Assembly: GCA_025353165.1 (NCBI GenBank) | Contig: JANXRE010000091.1 | Location: 1-64,000, forward strand | DNA length: 64,000 bases | Direction of reading: 5' to 3' | DNA from: Acidobacteriota bacterium | GTDB lineage: Bacteria; Acidobacteriota; Terriglobia; Bryobacterales; Bryobacteraceae | In this document: positions 25,783-34,087 of the stretch, piece by piece | Numbering within the stretch: the stretch's first letter is position 1 | Layout of the letters: each line of letters opens with the position of its first letter | Translations under genes and position numbers: made by a program | The notes under the pieces: model-generated | What the model saw: the letters and a program-made list of their open reading frames with translations, nothing else | The model's database searches: none | Told to the model about the DNA's origin: nothing

Positions 25783-28353
25783 ATGCGAATCGCGCTCGTT
25801 CTGCTTGCGGCCGCCTTGGCGCTAGCCGCGGACTACCGCACCCCCGCGGGAACCCGGACGGCGCGGAGGACCGAGGAAGGCGCCGGAACCATCCTTCCCG
25901 GCGGCCGTCTCCTGCTGCCGTTCGGGAAACAGTACACCACCGGCCCCGGCCCGTTCGGACTGGCAGTCAACGGCGACGGCTCGCGCGTGGTCACCGCCAA
26001 CGGGGGCCCCGACCGCTTGTCGCTGACCTTTCTCGAGCGGGACGGCGCGGAATGGCGGACACGGACCATTTCTCTCGGCGGCAAGGATCGGGGCGACGCC
26101 GACGAGTGGAAATCCGCGTTCATGGGCCTGGCCTTTACGACGGATTCGAACGGCCGGGAGATCCTGTTCGTTTCCGAGGGCGAGTCCGGCCAGGTCCGGG
26201 CCATCGATGCGAAGACCGGCACAACAGCCGGGCGCTGCGATTTGAACGGCGACGGATTCGCGGACAGCTACTCCGGGGACTTGGCGCTCGACCGCAACAA
26301 GGGCGTGCTGTATGTGGTCGATCAGGCGAACTTCCGCGTGGCGGCGATATCGACTGTGGGCATGCGGAAACTGGGATCCACGCGGGTAGGCCGTCTGCCA
26401 TTCGCAATCGCGCTGGCCCCGGACGGCCAGCGGCTGTACGTGACCAACGTCGGAATGTTCGAGTACAAGCCGCTGCCAGGCGCCGATGCAAAGCGTCCCA
26501 TCGAGACGGGGCTTTCGTTCCCCGCCTTCGGATTTCCATCCCAAGCGGCGCGTGACGGTACGAAGGGCGTTCCCGGTCTTGGCGACCCGAATGCGCCTGA
26601 GTCGAACAGCGTCTGTGTGCTGGATACCGGCGGCGGGGGAGCGCCGAAAATCGTTCGCTTCGTCCGCACCGGCCTTCCGTTCGGAAACGCGATCGCCGGC
26701 GGGTCCAGCCCGGCGGGCGTCTTCGCCACGGCCGATCGGATCTACGTTACGAACAGCACGAATGACACGATTTCGGAGATCGACTCCGGAACGCTGCGAG
26801 TTCTGCGCACGGCCGAGTTGCGCGCTCCGGGACTCGAGCGCCTGCGCGGATTTTTGCCGATCGGCCTCGCTTGGGAGCCGCGCCACAACTGGCTGCTGGT
26901 CGCCGAAGCGGGCGTCAACGCGGTCGCGGTGATCGACGCGCGTTCGATGAAGGTGCTGGGCCACATACCCGCGGGCTGGTTTCCGACGCGCGTGGTGGTG
27001 AACGGCGAAACGGTTTACGTCACCAACGCCAAAGGCCACGGAATCGGCCCCAACGCAACACCCGACGCTCCCCTGCCCGAGAGTTTTCAGGCGGTAAGGC
27101 GGCGCGGCACCCTGTCGCGTTACGCCCTCCCGGAGGTTTCCGCTCTGGGCCGTCTTACCAGCGAGGTATGGCGGGCAAATGGGTTCGTTTCGCAGTCGGA
27201 CCCCGCGCCGATGCCGGAAGGTCTCACGCACGTCGTGATCATTGTGAAAGAGAACCGGACCTTCGACGAGGTATTCGGCGACATGCCGGCCAGTAAAGTG
27301 AACGGCGCGCCCAAACTGGCGCGCTTCGGACGCGGGGTCACGCCGAACCATCACGCGATGGCCGACCAATGGGCGATCAGCGACAACTTCTATACCGATT
27401 CCGAGGTCAGCGTCGATGGCCACCACTGGGTGGTCGGCTCCTATCCGAATGCCTGGACGGAGAGTACGCTCATGGCCGCGTATGCCGGCGAGAAATCATT
27501 TCGATTTCCGACCGGCGCGCCCGGACGACTGTCTTTCGCGGAATCGAATTCGTCCGTCCATCCGGAGGAACAGCCCGAAGCCGGTTCGCTCTGGCATCAT
27601 CTCGACCGCAACGGAATCTCGTTCCGTAATTTCGGCGAAGGATTCGAACTGGCGGGGGTTTACGAAGACGAAGGCGAGAAGCCGACAGGAGCCCGCTACC
27701 TCACGAACGTGCCGATGCCGGAACCTCTGTTCCGAAACACCTCGCGCGAGTATCCGGGCTTCAATACCAATATCCCGGACCAATTTCGCGCGTCGCAGTT
27801 CATTCACGAGATGGAGGGGCGCCCCTTGCCGCGGTTGTTGTTTATTCATCTGCCGAACGATCACACGGCCAAGGCCAGGCCGGAGGACGGGTACGCCTCG
27901 GCGAAGTCCTATCTTGCGGATAACGATTACGCTCTGGGACGCATCGTGGAGTTCCTGTCGAAGACTCCGGAGTGGCGGCACATGGCCGTGTTCGTGACCG
28001 AGGATGACGCGCAGAGCGGCGTCGATCATGTCGATGCACACCGCACCGTCCTGATGGTTGCGAGCCCCTATGCGAAGCGGGGCTACGTCTCGCATGAGAA
28101 CTCCAGCTTCCCTGGAATGCTGAAAACGGTGTTGCGAATTCTGGGCCTTCCTCCGCTCAATCTTTACGATGCGGCAGCCGCGGATCTCTCCGGCTGTTTC
28201 AAGACCGAGCCGGATTTTACGCCCTATCAGTTGCTTCCCGTGGACCGGGCGATCTTCCGTCCCGAGGACGCGCGGGAGCCGAAGGACCCGCGGCCGGGCG
28301 CGAAGATGGACGACCCGCGTGAAATCCAGCGCCAGCATCGGGAACGACAATGA
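25783..28353 (+). CDS. Secreted phosphoesterase with N-terminal beta-propeller
   Basis: 856 residues. Signal peptide MRIALVLLAAALALAADY. Residues ~45-390 contain YVTN-like blades (GPGPFGLAVNGDGSRVVTAN, RLPFAIALAPDGQRLYVTNV, NGETVYVTNAKGHGIGPNAT). From about residue 480 the phosphoesterase domain (PF04185 type) begins: HVVIIVKENRTFDEVFGDMP, with NHHAMADQWAISDNFYTDSE, VDGHHWVVGSYP, and VTEDDAQSGVDHVDAHRT near residue 745. The acidic and His residues of these motifs form the metal centre of alkaline-phosphatase-superfamily enzymes. Probably acts outside the inner membrane on phosphoesters. The ATGA overlap with a glycerophosphodiesterase gene suggests joint phosphate or lipid-headgroup scavenging. 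Confidence 0.88.
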   Translation: MRIALVLLAAALALAADYRTPAGTRTARRTEEGAGTILPGGRLLLPFGKQYTTGPGPFGLAVNGDGSRVVTANGGPDRLSLTFLERDGAEWRTRTISLGGKDRGDADEWKSAFMGLAFTTDSNGREILFVSEGESGQVRAIDAKTGTTAGRCDLNGDGFADSYSGDLALDRNKGVLYVVDQANFRVAAISTVGMRKLGSTRVGRLPFAIALAPDGQRLYVTNVGMFEYKPLPGADAKRPIETGLSFPAFGFPSQAARDGTKGVPGLGDPNAPESNSVCVLDTGGGGAPKIVRFVRTGLPFGNAIAGGSSPAGVFATADRIYVTNSTNDTISEIDSGTLRVLRTAELRAPGLERLRGFLPIGLAWEPRHNWLLVAEAGVNAVAVIDARSMKVLGHIPAGWFPTRVVVNGETVYVTNAKGHGIGPNATPDAPLPESFQAVRRRGTLSRYALPEVSALGRLTSEVWRANGFVSQSDPAPMPEGLTHVVIIVKENRTFDEVFGDMPASKVNGAPKLARFGRGVTPNHHAMADQWAISDNFYTDSEVSVDGHHWVVGSYPNAWTESTLMAAYAGEKSFRFPTGAPGRLSFAESNSSVHPEEQPEAGSLWHHLDRNGISFRNFGEGFELAGVYEDEGEKPTGARYLTNVPMPEPLFRNTSREYPGFNTNIPDQFRASQFIHEMEGRPLPRLLFIHLPNDHTAKARPEDGYASAKSYLADNDYALGRIVEFLSKTPEWRHMAVFVTEDDAQSGVDHVDAHRTVLMVASPYAKRGYVSHENSSFPGMLKTVLRILGLPPLNLYDAAAADLSGCFKTEPDFTPYQLLPVDRAIFRPEDAREPKDPRPGAKMDDPREIQRQHRERQ

Positions 28354-29183
28354 AGAGGCTGCTGCTGGGAGCGCTACTGATGAGTGCCATGGTGCAAGCT
28401 CGAATTCAGGTGCACGGCCATCGCGGCGCGCGCGCGCTGCGGCCGGAGAACACGATACCGGCGTTTCAATACGCGATCGAAGCCGGCGCGGATGTTCTCG
28501 AACTCGATATGGCGGTGACGAAGGACAACGTCATCGTCGTCTCGCACGATCCTATCCTCCATCCGCCGGTCTGCAAAGGGCCCGCCGAGAGCGCCGTGAT
28601 TCGGCAGTTCACCCTGGCTGAGGTTCGGGAGTGGGACTGTGGCGCTATTCGGAATCCACGTTTCCCCAGGCAGCAGCCGGTCCCCGGCACGAGGATGCCG
28701 CTGCTCGATGAGGTATTCGCACTCGCCCCTTCGGGACCGCTCGAGTTCAACATCGAAACCAAGAGCTTTCCGGATCACCCCGAGTTCACTCCGCCGCCGG
28801 ACGAGTTCGCTCGTCTGGTGCTCGACGTGATCCGGAAGCACAAGGTAGAGCGGCGCGTCATCCTGCAATCGTTCGACTTCCGCACGCTACACGCCATGCA
28901 GAAGATCGCGCCGGAAATCCGGCTGTCGGCTCTGACTGAGAACGACAAGCGGGATTTCGTCACCATCGCGGGCGAAGCGGGCGCGCAGATTATTTCTCCT
29001 TACTACTGGCTGGTCACGAAGGAGAAGGTGAAGCAGGCGCACGACGTGGGTATCCAGGTGGTGCCGTGGACCGCGAATGATCCGGCTACCTGGGACCGGC
29101 TGATCGACGCCGGGGTGGATGCGATTATATCCGACGATCCGGCGGCGCTGATCGAGCATCTCCAACGCCGGGGAGACCGTTAG
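28350..29183 (+). CDS. Glycerophosphodiester phosphodiesterase (exported)
   Basis: 277 residues. After a signal peptide (MKRLLLGALLMSAMVQA) comes the GDPD signature: VHGHRGARALRPENTIPAFQ with catalytic His and Arg, and LELDMAVTKDNVIVVSHDPI with metal-binding Glu/Asp and His. Further conserved stretches are LEFNIETKS, ILQSFDFRTLHAM and the final VDAIISDDPAALIEHL. It hydrolyses glycerophosphodiesters to glycerol 3-phosphate and an alcohol, here in the periplasm. The start overlaps the phosphoesterase stop by 4 nt. Confidence 0.94.
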   Translation: MKRLLLGALLMSAMVQARIQVHGHRGARALRPENTIPAFQYAIEAGADVLELDMAVTKDNVIVVSHDPILHPPVCKGPAESAVIRQFTLAEVREWDCGAIRNPRFPRQQPVPGTRMPLLDEVFALAPSGPLEFNIETKSFPDHPEFTPPPDEFARLVLDVIRKHKVERRVILQSFDFRTLHAMQKIAPEIRLSALTENDKRDFVTIAGEAGAQIISPYYWLVTKEKVKQAHDVGIQVVPWTANDPATWDRLIDAGVDAIISDDPAALIEHLQRRGDR

Positions 29184-29185
29184 CT

Positions 29186-29208
29186 GAGCCGCGCGCGCGA
29201 GCAAGCGG
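29186..29208 (-). repeat. Second copy of the 16733 interspersed repeat
   Basis: On the minus strand this reads CCGCTTGCTCGCGCGCGCGG plus CTC, matching 16733-16755 at 22 of 23 bases. It lies 3 bp after the GDPD stop and 7 bp before the glmS stop. Only the first half of the unit is present here. Position between convergent stops is typical of REP-like repeats. Confidence 0.6.
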
Positions 29209-29214
29209 GTTCAG

Positions 29215-31065
29215 TTATTCCACCGTGACGCTCTTGGCGAGATTTCGCGGCTGATCCACGTCGCAGCCCCGGCGCACGGCTATGTGATAAGCCAGCAGTT
29301 GCAAGGGCACGACTTCCAGAATCGGGTAGAGTAGCTCATTCGTCGGCGGCAGGAAGATTACGTGATCGGCCGATTTCGGAATCTCCTCGTCTCCCTCAGT
29401 CGCGAGAGCGACCACGATGCCCTCCCGCGCTTTCACTTCCTGAATGTTCGACAGCGTTTTCTCGTACCGGATCTGGCTCTCTTCGCTTCGTATGTCGCGG
29501 GTTGCGATCACCACCACCGGGAGATTTCCGTCGATCAGGGCGTTCGGCCCGTGCTTCATCTCTCCCGCCGGATAACCTTCCGCATGGATGTAGGAGATTT
29601 CCTTCAGCTTCAGCGCGCCTTCGAGCGCGATCGGGAAATGAATGCCCCGTCCCAGGTACAGAAAATCCGAAGCCCGGAAAAGCTGCTTCACCATGTCGTC
29701 GTAAACGCCGTCGTTGCCGAGAACCCCTTCGAGCTGCCCCGGGATGTGGACCAGTTCGTCCACCAGTTCGCGCGATTTCTCCGGGGAAATCTTCTCCCGC
29801 ACTTGCGCCAGGTGCATCGCCAGAATGAACAGCGCCGTAAGCTGGCAAGTGAAGGCCTTCGTGGAGGCGACGCCGATCTCCGGCCCGGCATGCGTCAGCA
29901 GCGTGCCCGACGCCTCGCGCGTGATCATCGAGCCGATCACATTGCAGATGGCCAGCGTCTTCGATCCCTTCTGCTTCGCCTCTCGCTGCGCGGCCAGCGT
30001 GTCGGCGGTCTCTCCGGACTGCGAGATCACCACTGTGAGAGTAGTCGAGTCCAGGATCGGATCGCGATAGCGGAACTCGCTGCCGTAATCCACTTCGACC
30101 GAAATGCGAGCCAGCTTCTCGATCATGAATTTGCCGGCCAGCGCGGCGTGCCAGCTGGTGCCGCAGGCCACGATGCGCACGCTGCGAAACTCGCGGAAAT
30201 CGCGCGGCGTGATATCCATCTCGTCGAGGAAGATCCGGCCCGACTCCTGCCCGACCCGGCCCAGCATGGTATCCCGCACAGCGCGCGGCTGCTCGAACAC
30301 TTCCTTCAGCATGAAGTGCTTGTAGCCGCCCTTTTCCGCCATGATCGGATCCCACAAAATATGCGTGACCTGCCGCTTGATGGGCCGTCCGGAGAAATCC
30401 GTCAAGTGAACGCCTTCCATCGTGAGCACAGCGAGGTCGCCGTCGGCGAGGAAGAACATATCGCGGGTGTGGCTGAGAATCGCCGGGACATCCGAGGCCA
30501 CGAAGTATTCGCCGTCGCCCAACCCAACCACCACCGGCGGACCGTTGCGCGCCGCGACGATCTTGTTCGGATCGGAGCGGGAAATGACCGCGAGCGCGAA
30601 CACTCCCTTGAGCTCCCTCACCGCCTTACGGACCGCTTCTTCCAGGTTGCCGTCAAAATACTTTTCAATGAGATGCGCGATGACCTCGGTGTCGGTCTCG
30701 GTGACGAACTTGTGTCCCTCCGCCTGAAGTTGCGTCTTCAGCGCGAGATAGTTCTCCACGATTCCGTTGTGGACCACGACGATGTCGCCCTTGCAGTCCC
30801 GGTGGGGATGAGCGTTTTCCTCCGTCGGCCGGCCATGCGTCGCCCAGCGTGTGTGGCCGATGCCGTAGGATCCGTCCACCGGGCTCATCCGTATGCAGTC
30901 CTCGAGATTGCGGAGCTTGCCGGAAGCGCGGCGCACAGCCAGGTTTCCATCCTCGAGCACCGCGAGCCCGGCCGAATCGTACCCGCGATACTCCAGGCGC
31001 TTCAGCCCGTCTAGAATGATCGGCACTGCTTTCCGATCTCCGATGTAGCCGACAATTCCGCACAT
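29215..31065 (-). CDS. glmS: Glutamine-fructose-6-phosphate aminotransferase
   Basis: 616 residues, typical length. Converts fructose 6-phosphate and glutamine to glucosamine 6-phosphate for peptidoglycan and lipid A. The N-terminus [20 protein letters not shown] carries the catalytic Cys of the class II glutaminase domain exposed after Met removal. Two SIS isomerase domains follow ([20 protein letters not shown], later [20 protein letters not shown]), and the end is [11 protein letters not shown] as in nearly all GlmS. I see no glmS ribozyme in the 40 bp upstream. Divergent from ppx/gppA. Confidence 0.97.
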   Translation of the reverse strand: MCGIVGYIGDRKAVPIILDGLKRLEYRGYDSAGLAVLEDGNLAVRRASGKLRNLEDCIRMSPVDGSYGIGHTRWATHGRPTEENAHPHRDCKGDIVVVHNGIVENYLALKTQLQAEGHKFVTETDTEVIAHLIEKYFDGNLEEAVRKAVRELKGVFALAVISRSDPNKIVAARNGPPVVVGLGDGEYFVASDVPAILSHTRDMFFLADGDLAVLTMEGVHLTDFSGRPIKRQVTHILWDPIMAEKGGYKHFMLKEVFEQPRAVRDTMLGRVGQESGRIFLDEMDITPRDFREFRSVRIVACGTSWHAALAGKFMIEKLARISVEVDYGSEFRYRDPILDSTTLTVVISQSGETADTLAAQREAKQKGSKTLAICNVIGSMITREASGTLLTHAGPEIGVASTKAFTCQLTALFILAMHLAQVREKISPEKSRELVDELVHIPGQLEGVLGNDGVYDDMVKQLFRASDFLYLGRGIHFPIALEGALKLKEISYIHAEGYPAGEMKHGPNALIDGNLPVVVIATRDIRSEESQIRYEKTLSNIQEVKAREGIVVALATEGDEEIPKSADHVIFLPPTNELLYPILEVVPLQLLAYHIAVRRGCDVDQPRNLAKSVTVE

Positions 31066-31104
31066 GATCTAATCTTAGCGATGGTTTGCGGTATCACTAG
31101 AGTG

Positions 31105-32643
31105 ATGCCGCGTTACGCCGCTATCGACATCGGCAGCAACTCCGTCCGAATGCTTGCCGCCGAAGCCACGCCCGCTGGAATTCGGTCACTCGCCGCCGAC
31201 CGGAGCGTTACTCGCCTCGGTGAGAGCGTTTTCCGCTCGGGGCGAATCAGCGAGGACGCGATCCGCTTCCTCTGCGAACAGCTCGCGCGCATGCGCGAAG
31301 TCTACGTGAAGCTCGAGGTGGTGGGCGTACGAGCGGTCGCCACCGCCGCCGTTCGCGACGCGAGCAATCAGCACGAAGCGCTGGAGCGGGCTTCCGAGGC
31401 GGCCGGAACCCCGGTTGAGATTATCTCGGGACAGGAGGAAGCGCGGCTCATCCATCTTGGCGTTCAGTCGCGCTGGCCCCACAAGAACAAGCGCATCCTA
31501 ATCGTCGATGTTGGCGGCGGGAGTGTCGAACTGGTGCTCAGCGAGAGCGGCGATTTGAAAGCCGCGTTTTCGAAACCGCTGGGCGCGGTACGGCTCACGG
31601 AAGTGTTCCTCAAGGGCGATCCTCCCGACGAGCGGGCGTTGGCGCGGATGGAGAAATATGTCGATGAGAAACTCGCCGCCCCGTTGGCCAAAATCGGTCC
31701 GGGGCCTTTCGACCGGCTGATCGCGACTTCGGCGACCGCGGCCGCGATCGTTTGCGCCATCAATCGGGTGCCGAGGGCCCGGCGCGACACCGCGGACCGT
31801 CTTCGCGCGACCGCGGCGCAAGTGCGCAAGCTGTCGAAGGAGCTGAATGTTCGCGATCTGGCGGGACGCCGGAAGTTCGCGGGCATTGGCCCGAGGCGCG
31901 CGGAGATCATCGTCGCCGGAGCCGCGGTCTTCCGGCGCGTGCTCGACACCTTCCAGCATCCCTCGCTCTATTACCTCGCCGCGGGCGTGAGGGATGGCAT
32001 CATAGCCGATCTGGGTGCCCGAGGCGTCGGCCGCGAATTGTCCCAGCTCAGCCGGGAACAGCGAGCCGTGGTGGAGGAGATGGCGCGCCGGTACGGAGTC
32101 TCGCTCCGGCACGTCCGCCGCGTCGCGGTGCTGGCTCACGAGCTATTCGAGGGGCTCAAGCCGCTGCACCGACTTCCCGCCGAGCAAGGCAAGCTGCTGG
32201 AAGCCGCGGCATACCTTCATGACATCGGCCATTTCATCAGCGACACCGGCCATCACAAGCACTCCGGCTACATCGTCTCCCACGCGGACATGCCGGGGTT
32301 CACAGACGCGGAGCGGCATATTATCTCAATGCTGTGCCGCTATCATCGCAAGACGATGCCGCAGGTCCGGCATTCCGCCTATCAGACGCTCGCCTCGGAT
32401 TGGAGGCGGTCCATCGTTTTCCTCGCGCCGTTGCTGCGCCTTGCCGATAGCCTGGACCGCGGCCACGAGCAGCGCGTGGAAGAGGTCGCATGCCAGTTTA
32501 AGAATGGAGCCGTGGTTCTCACGCTCAAGGCGCACGCCGACGCGGATCTGGAACAGTGGGCGGCGGAGGGAGCCGGCGACGTGTTCCGGCAGGTCTACCA
32601 GACGCCCCTGACGGTCGTACGGCTGCGCGCTGGCGGGTCGTAG
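31105..32643 (+). CDS. Ppx/GppA phosphatase with C-terminal HD domain
   Basis: 512 residues from ATG 31105 (MPRYAAIDIGSNSVRMLAAE); an ATG eight codons earlier is less family-like. The actin-like fold shows the phosphate 1 motif AIDIGSNS and phosphate 2 motif IVDVGGGSVELVLSESGD near residue 132. The C-terminal third is an HD-type domain with AAYLHDIGHFISDTGHHKHS. This is the exopolyphosphatase/guanosine-pentaphosphatase family, acting on polyphosphate and/or pppGpp. Sequence alone does not separate the two activities. Confidence 0.9.
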   Translation: MPRYAAIDIGSNSVRMLAAEATPAGIRSLAADRSVTRLGESVFRSGRISEDAIRFLCEQLARMREVYVKLEVVGVRAVATAAVRDASNQHEALERASEAAGTPVEIISGQEEARLIHLGVQSRWPHKNKRILIVDVGGGSVELVLSESGDLKAAFSKPLGAVRLTEVFLKGDPPDERALARMEKYVDEKLAAPLAKIGPGPFDRLIATSATAAAIVCAINRVPRARRDTADRLRATAAQVRKLSKELNVRDLAGRRKFAGIGPRRAEIIVAGAAVFRRVLDTFQHPSLYYLAAGVRDGIIADLGARGVGRELSQLSREQRAVVEEMARRYGVSLRHVRRVAVLAHELFEGLKPLHRLPAEQGKLLEAAAYLHDIGHFISDTGHHKHSGYIVSHADMPGFTDAERHIISMLCRYHRKTMPQVRHSAYQTLASDWRRSIVFLAPLLRLADSLDRGHEQRVEEVACQFKNGAVVLTLKAHADADLEQWAAEGAGDVFRQVYQTPLTVVRLRAGGS

Positions 32644-32684
32644 CTGGTACACTAAAGATGCGACCTCGCCGTTGGCCATCTTGC

Positions 32685-32758
32685 TGGGAGGTCGTCTAAT
32701 GGTAAGACTGCAGACTCTGGATCTGCGTATCGGGGTTCGAGTCCCTGCCTCCCAGCCA
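32685..32758 (+). tRNA. tRNA-Gln (anticodon CTG)
   Basis: A full cloverleaf can be drawn: acceptor TGGGAGG (32685-32691) with CCTCCCA (32748-32754), the D arm with TAATGGTAA, anticodon stem GCAGA/TCTGC around CTCTGGA giving anticodon CTG, and the T arm CGGGGTTCGAGTCCCTG. Discriminator G, and CCA is encoded (32756-32758). It reads the CAG codon. Confidence 0.95.
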
Positions 32759-32899
32759 ATTCCCTACCAGATCAACTTGAGAGCAACCCGTAACTGTCGG
32801 CTGCCGTGGAGCCGATAGAGCCAAAGTAGCTTCCCAGGGCTGAGGCTGGTTGAGGGCCGGTGACCGGGTTGTCCACAGGGTTATTGGGCGTCGAGAAAA

Positions 32900-33019
32900 C
32901 CGGGTCGCCAGTTTCCGCGACATCCACTGAATAGGCGGTTTCCCGCAGAGCGCGCGCCACGAAGCTACTTTGCGTTCATCTTCCACAACGAGAATGCGCA
33001 CGGGGGGTTTTTGGCCCAT
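32900..33019 (-). pseudogene. Response-regulator N-terminal remnant
   Basis: The minus strand from ATG 33017-33019 encodes MGQKPPVRILVVEDERKVAS, the first strand and acidic pocket of a receiver domain. A shift of frame at about 32962 is needed to continue with VARALRETAYSVDVAETGD, the usual next helix and strand. After that the similarity ends, and the phosphoacceptor Asp region and output domain are absent. About 40 codons survive, so it is a truncated, frameshifted relic. The rest of 32759-33094 holds nothing else I can assign. Confidence 0.6.
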
Positions 33020-33094
33020 CGGCCATCGCTTCCGTATATCCGGCCAACTTTTCCGATCCCGTCCGCGTCCATCAGTTGTACCTAATTTCGTGCC

Positions 33095-34027
33095 ATGACC
33101 ACTCCCCTCAAAGTAGCGGCTGTTTCGATGGCCCTTTGCGTCAGCCTCACGGGGCTTCCCCAGTCACCCGCCCAGGAGACGGCCAAGCCCCCGTCCGAAA
33201 GAACCTCGACGGAGGATGCCAAGGTTCCGCCCGAGGTGGACCAGGCCCTCCGGGCCCGTGTGGCGCAGTTCTACCAGGCGCACGTCGACGGAAAGTACCG
33301 GGCGGCGGACCAGTTCGTGGGGGAGGACAGCAAGGATGCGTTCTTCGGGATGGCCAAGCCGCACATCAAGAGCTTCGAGATTATCCGAATCGACTACTCC
33401 GAGAATTTCACGAAGGCCGAAGTTGCCCTCCTGTGTCCCGCCGATTGGTTCTTGAGGGGGCAGAAGGTTGCCGTGAAGATCCCGCTCCACGATCTGTGGA
33501 AGCTCGAAAACGGCCAGTGGCTGTGGCATGTGATGCCCGCGCAGAACGAACTACACACACCCTTCGGTACCGTTCGAAAAACCGGCAAGGAGGGCGAATC
33601 GCCGCTGCCGGATGCGGTGAAGGACCCGGTGGCCGCCGCGCGCACCATCCTCAACCAGGTGAGCCTGGATAAGAGTACGGTGACGCTCAAGATCAACCGC
33701 CAGGATTCCGCGGAAGTAATGGTGAAAAACAGCATGCCGGGCGCGATTCGTATTCAGGCGGCGTCGCCCGGCGTGCCCGGGTTCAGCTCAACGGTCGAGA
33801 AGGAGCAGATCGGCGCGGGCGAAACGGCAAAGATCGTCTTACGCACGGCGGGCGCCAAGGATGCCGCCGCGACGCCGGACACGATGGTCCAGGTGCGTGT
33901 CGAACCGACGGGGCAGATTCTGCCGGTGACCGTAAAGTTCGTCATGGCGGAACCCGAGCCGCCCGCTCCGGCTCCCCAGACGCCGGCCAAGAGCAAGAAG
34001 GCCAAGAAAAAGAAGAAGACGACGTAG
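33095..34027 (+). CDS. Secreted protein of unknown function with Lys-rich tail
   Basis: 310 residues. The N-terminus (MTTPLKVAAVSMALCVSLTG then LPQSPAQE) is a signal peptide. Residues ~45-150 form an alpha/beta region resembling an NTF2-like fold (VDQALRARVAQFYQAHVDGK, YRAADQFVGEDSKDAFFGMA, PLHDLWKLENGQWLWHVMP). A strand-rich second part (about 175-280) looks immunoglobulin-like, and the end is Pro/Ala-rich and strongly basic (KSKKAKKKKKTT). No named family is certain. It is followed by a strong hairpin terminator. Confidence 0.72.
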   Translation: MTTPLKVAAVSMALCVSLTGLPQSPAQETAKPPSERTSTEDAKVPPEVDQALRARVAQFYQAHVDGKYRAADQFVGEDSKDAFFGMAKPHIKSFEIIRIDYSENFTKAEVALLCPADWFLRGQKVAVKIPLHDLWKLENGQWLWHVMPAQNELHTPFGTVRKTGKEGESPLPDAVKDPVAAARTILNQVSLDKSTVTLKINRQDSAEVMVKNSMPGAIRIQAASPGVPGFSSTVEKEQIGAGETAKIVLRTAGAKDAAATPDTMVQVRVEPTGQILPVTVKFVMAEPEPPAPAPQTPAKSKKAKKKKKTT

Positions 34028-34040
34028 TACCCAAGCGAAA

Positions 34041-34062
34041 GGGGGTGGCCGAAGCCACCCCC
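34041..34062. terminator. Hairpin terminator between convergent genes
   Basis: GGGGGTGGC (34041-34049) pairs with GCCACCCCC (34054-34062) around CGAA, a perfect 9-bp GC-rich stem with a stable tetraloop, followed by TTCTCGGTTATT on the plus strand and preceded by CTTTCGC read from the minus strand. It sits 13 bp after the plus-strand stop and 25 bp from the minus-strand gene's stop, so it may serve both. Confidence 0.75.
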
Positions 34063-34087
34063 TTCTCGGTTATTGCTAGCTACTGGA

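Noticed and set aside
25822-27426. 534-codon minus-strand open frame opposite the phosphoesterase gene
   Set aside because: Antisense shadow of a GC-rich gene; Arg/His-rich composition, no family, no ribosome site.
29362-31014. 550-codon plus-strand open frame opposite glmS
   Set aside because: Antisense shadow; glmS on the other strand is unmistakable.
29066-31110. glmS ribozyme upstream of glmS
   Set aside because: Only about 40 bp separate glmS from the divergent gene; no room or motif for the ribozyme, which is mainly a Firmicutes feature.
32696-32770. Peptide text GGRDSNPDTQIQSLQSYH on the minus strand
   Set aside because: It is the translated complement of the tRNA-Gln gene, a familiar false coding signal.
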